Source of the DNA: Glomus cerebriforme
Taxonomy: Eukaryota; Glomeromycota; Glomeromycetes; Glomerales; Glomeraceae
DNA length: 21,372 nt
Reading direction: 5' to 3'
Assembly: GCA_003550305.1 (NCBI GenBank)
Contig: QKYT01001007.1
Coordinates: forward strand, 12,035 to 33,406
This document shows, in pieces, positions 19,701 through 21,372 of the stretch (positions are counted from its first letter, which is position 1; every line of letters starts with the position of its first letter). The notes below the pieces were generated by a model. It worked only from the letters and a program-made list of their open reading frames with translations. It did not search any database and was not told where the DNA came from. A program made the position numbers and the translations under genes.

Positions 19701-20942
19701 TCTGCTGTACCAAAAATTACTAAAGCACAAGCAGAAGCTGAGAATTTGAAACCTAGAAGCTTTGACCTTGCATCAATACAAACAATCGGAACATCATCGG
19801 CTATTGCTTCAACTGGTGCAACCGCTATTTCTACAAGTAGAGATGCTACTCCTACTCCAGGCGTAGACCAACAGCAAATTTATTCTCAACAGCTTGAACA
19901 GATTCCAGAGATCGCTGCATTCGGGCCCTTATTTAAAAGTAGCATCAAACCTGTTGATCTTACAGAAAGTGAGACAGAATATGTTGTCAGTTGTGTTAAA
20001 CATATGTTTAAAGAACATATAGTATTTCAGGTATTTAAAAATATATATATATATATATATATTTGTTATAAAGATTTTTTTTTCATTCTGACTAATCCTT
20101 TATTAACTCATATAATAAAATTCTTTTGATAAACTTCTTTATTTTAATAGTTTATTGTTACTAATACGTTAAATGATCAGTTATTGGAGAATGTTACTGT
20201 GGTTATGCAACCAGAATCAGATGATGGTTCATTGGTGGAGGAGTTTGTAATTGCAGCAGCAAAATTGCCATATGATCAACCTGGATCTGTATATGTTGCA
20301 TTTAAGAGAACAAATCCTGAAGAATATGCACTGGGTAGTTTCTCTAATACTCTCAAGTTTTTGGTTAAAGATTGTGATCCATCTACTGGAGAAGCTGATG
20401 AAGGAGGTTATGATGATGAATACTTGGTATGAGCAATATCCTTTTTTTAATAATCTGTGAATTACAAAATACGTATTAATAAAATGAATTTTGATTAGGT
20501 TGAAGATATCGAGATAGTTACTGGTGATTATATTCTTCCAACTTATATAAGTGACTTCTCAAGTGCATGGGACGATATGGGAAAAGATGGAGAAGTTGTA
20601 GAAACATTTGCTTTGACTGCATCAAAGAGTCTGAAAGGTATAGTACACAATTTTTACATTATTTTAATATGATAAGAATTTGTTATTTAATAATATTTTT
20701 TTTTTGTAGCTGCTTGTGCAACTTTAATTGAACTTCTTGGAATGAGTCCAGTTGAAAACAGTGGAACACCAACATCATCAAGTGTACATACATTAATGCT
20801 TTCTGGAACATTTTTGGGTGGTATAAAACTATTGGCAAAGAATCGAATGACATTTGCCCCTAGTTCAGGGGTTACGATGGAATTATCCGTCCGATCTTCA
20901 AGTGAAGAAATTAGTCGTATTGTTATCGGAGCAGTTGTATAG
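16799..20942 (+). CDS. SEC21: Coatomer subunit gamma (COPI coat), 13 exons
   Basis: Exons: 16799-16829, 17144-17346, 17475-17633, 17755-18203, 18271-18404, 18491-18669, 18768-19020, 19100-19346, 19439-19536, 19615-20030, 20151-20426, 20499-20637 and 20710-20942. They sum to 2817 nt (938 residues plus TAG) with every phase closing. The product is the gamma subunit of the COPI coat, which drives Golgi-to-ER retrieval on Arf1-coated membranes. The start [11 protein letters not shown] joins to [17 protein letters not shown], the conserved gamma-COP N terminus. The adaptin-like trunk runs about 20-545, with the hallmark blocks [10 protein letters not shown] and [10 protein letters not shown]. The linker is 585-650, followed by the platform of the appendage ([14 protein letters not shown] block, then [12 protein letters not shown]) to about 800 and the terminal appendage subdomain to 938. 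Length is close to yeast Sec21. A TTTCAG at 16784-16789, ten bases before the ATG, could be the acceptor of a 5' UTR intron. Confidence 0.96.
18670..18767 (+). other. SEC21: GC-AG intron 6 of the coatomer gamma gene
   Basis: The exon ends ITTLLK at AAAG and the conserved protein resumes [13 protein letters not shown] after TTATTTAG. The donor is therefore GCAATT; there is no nearby GT that keeps frame. The other eleven introns start with GT. Confidence 0.85.
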
Positions 20943-21372
20943 ATTATATAATTTCTACAAAATATATAAAATTATGATATTTTGTAATTTTTTTTTATTA
21001 ATAGATTAAAATTTTTATAATAACAGATAATTATATTTATTAAAAAGAAAAACGAAAAAAAAAATAATATATTATTTTTTTTTCCTTAACATGAATTAAT
21101 AGGAACTTTAATTTGGTATTGTTGTAATAATATTACTATTTTTTTTTTAATGCTATGATTATCGCGTCACAAATGAATATCCAGTGACCACTATCAAATT
21201 GATATTCACGTGACTAAATTTAAATTTATATAAGTAATGTAATTCGAAATCGACAAAACATGGTCTCATCGATGATTAAGAATTACATGCATTTTGTGAT
21301 CATTTTTGAAATCGTGGATTTTCTATAAAATCATTCTTAGCTATTTGTACATCTCGATTACTGAAAACCACC
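20943..21372. other. 3' flank of the coatomer gene
   Basis: AT-rich spacer. No AATAAA is obvious within 60 bases of the stop. GTCAC..TGAATATC (21166-21181) is mirrored by GATATTCACGTGAC (21201-21214), giving a short inverted repeat with an E-box CACGTG. No further gene starts are seen before the window ends. Confidence 0.45.

Overview
The window looks like nuclear DNA of a very AT-rich fungus, most probably an arbuscular mycorrhizal fungus of the Rhizophagus type (Glomeromycotina). This rests on three things: short GT-AG introns in AT-rich spacers, a MATA_HMG-type HMG-box gene (a family strongly expanded in those fungi), and dense small non-autonomous transposons. The species assignment is inference.

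Three genes are well supported. (1) On the minus strand at 6177-8393, a two-exon gene encodes a 707-residue protein with a signal peptide, one membrane span and a C-terminal cysteine-dioxygenase-like cupin. (2) On the minus strand at 11943-12974, a single-exon gene encodes a 343-residue MATA_HMG-type HMG-box protein. (3) On the plus strand at 16799-20942, a 13-exon gene encodes the gamma subunit of the COPI coatomer (SEC21/COPG, 938 residues); all junction phases close and one intron is GC-AG.

Region by region: 1-420 is a diverged tandem repeat with an exact 147-base period. 425-966 is a processed retrocopy of a small mRNA on the minus strand, with a poly(A) tail, an AATAAA signal and 18-base target-site duplications. 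1.2-4.4 kb holds minus-strand exon-like pieces, several with matching splice sites and phases, of one or more unrecognised and decayed genes. A 227-base MITE with 9-base duplications has inserted exactly at one exon-intron junction there. Related MITE-like elements lie near 3.5-3.7 and 5.27-5.47 kb. The cupin gene is bracketed by two inverted copies of a TA-flanked MITE (6063-6172 and 9451-9541). The spacers at 9.5-11.9, 13.0-16.8 and 20.9-21.4 kb hold only simple repeats and small hairpins.

The three intact genes do not form an evident pathway. The coatomer gene is housekeeping (Golgi-to-ER vesicle traffic). The HMG-box gene is probably a transcription regulator, and the cupin gene a membrane-tethered thiol-oxidising or sensing protein. 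The left third is best read as a mobile-element and gene-decay landscape.
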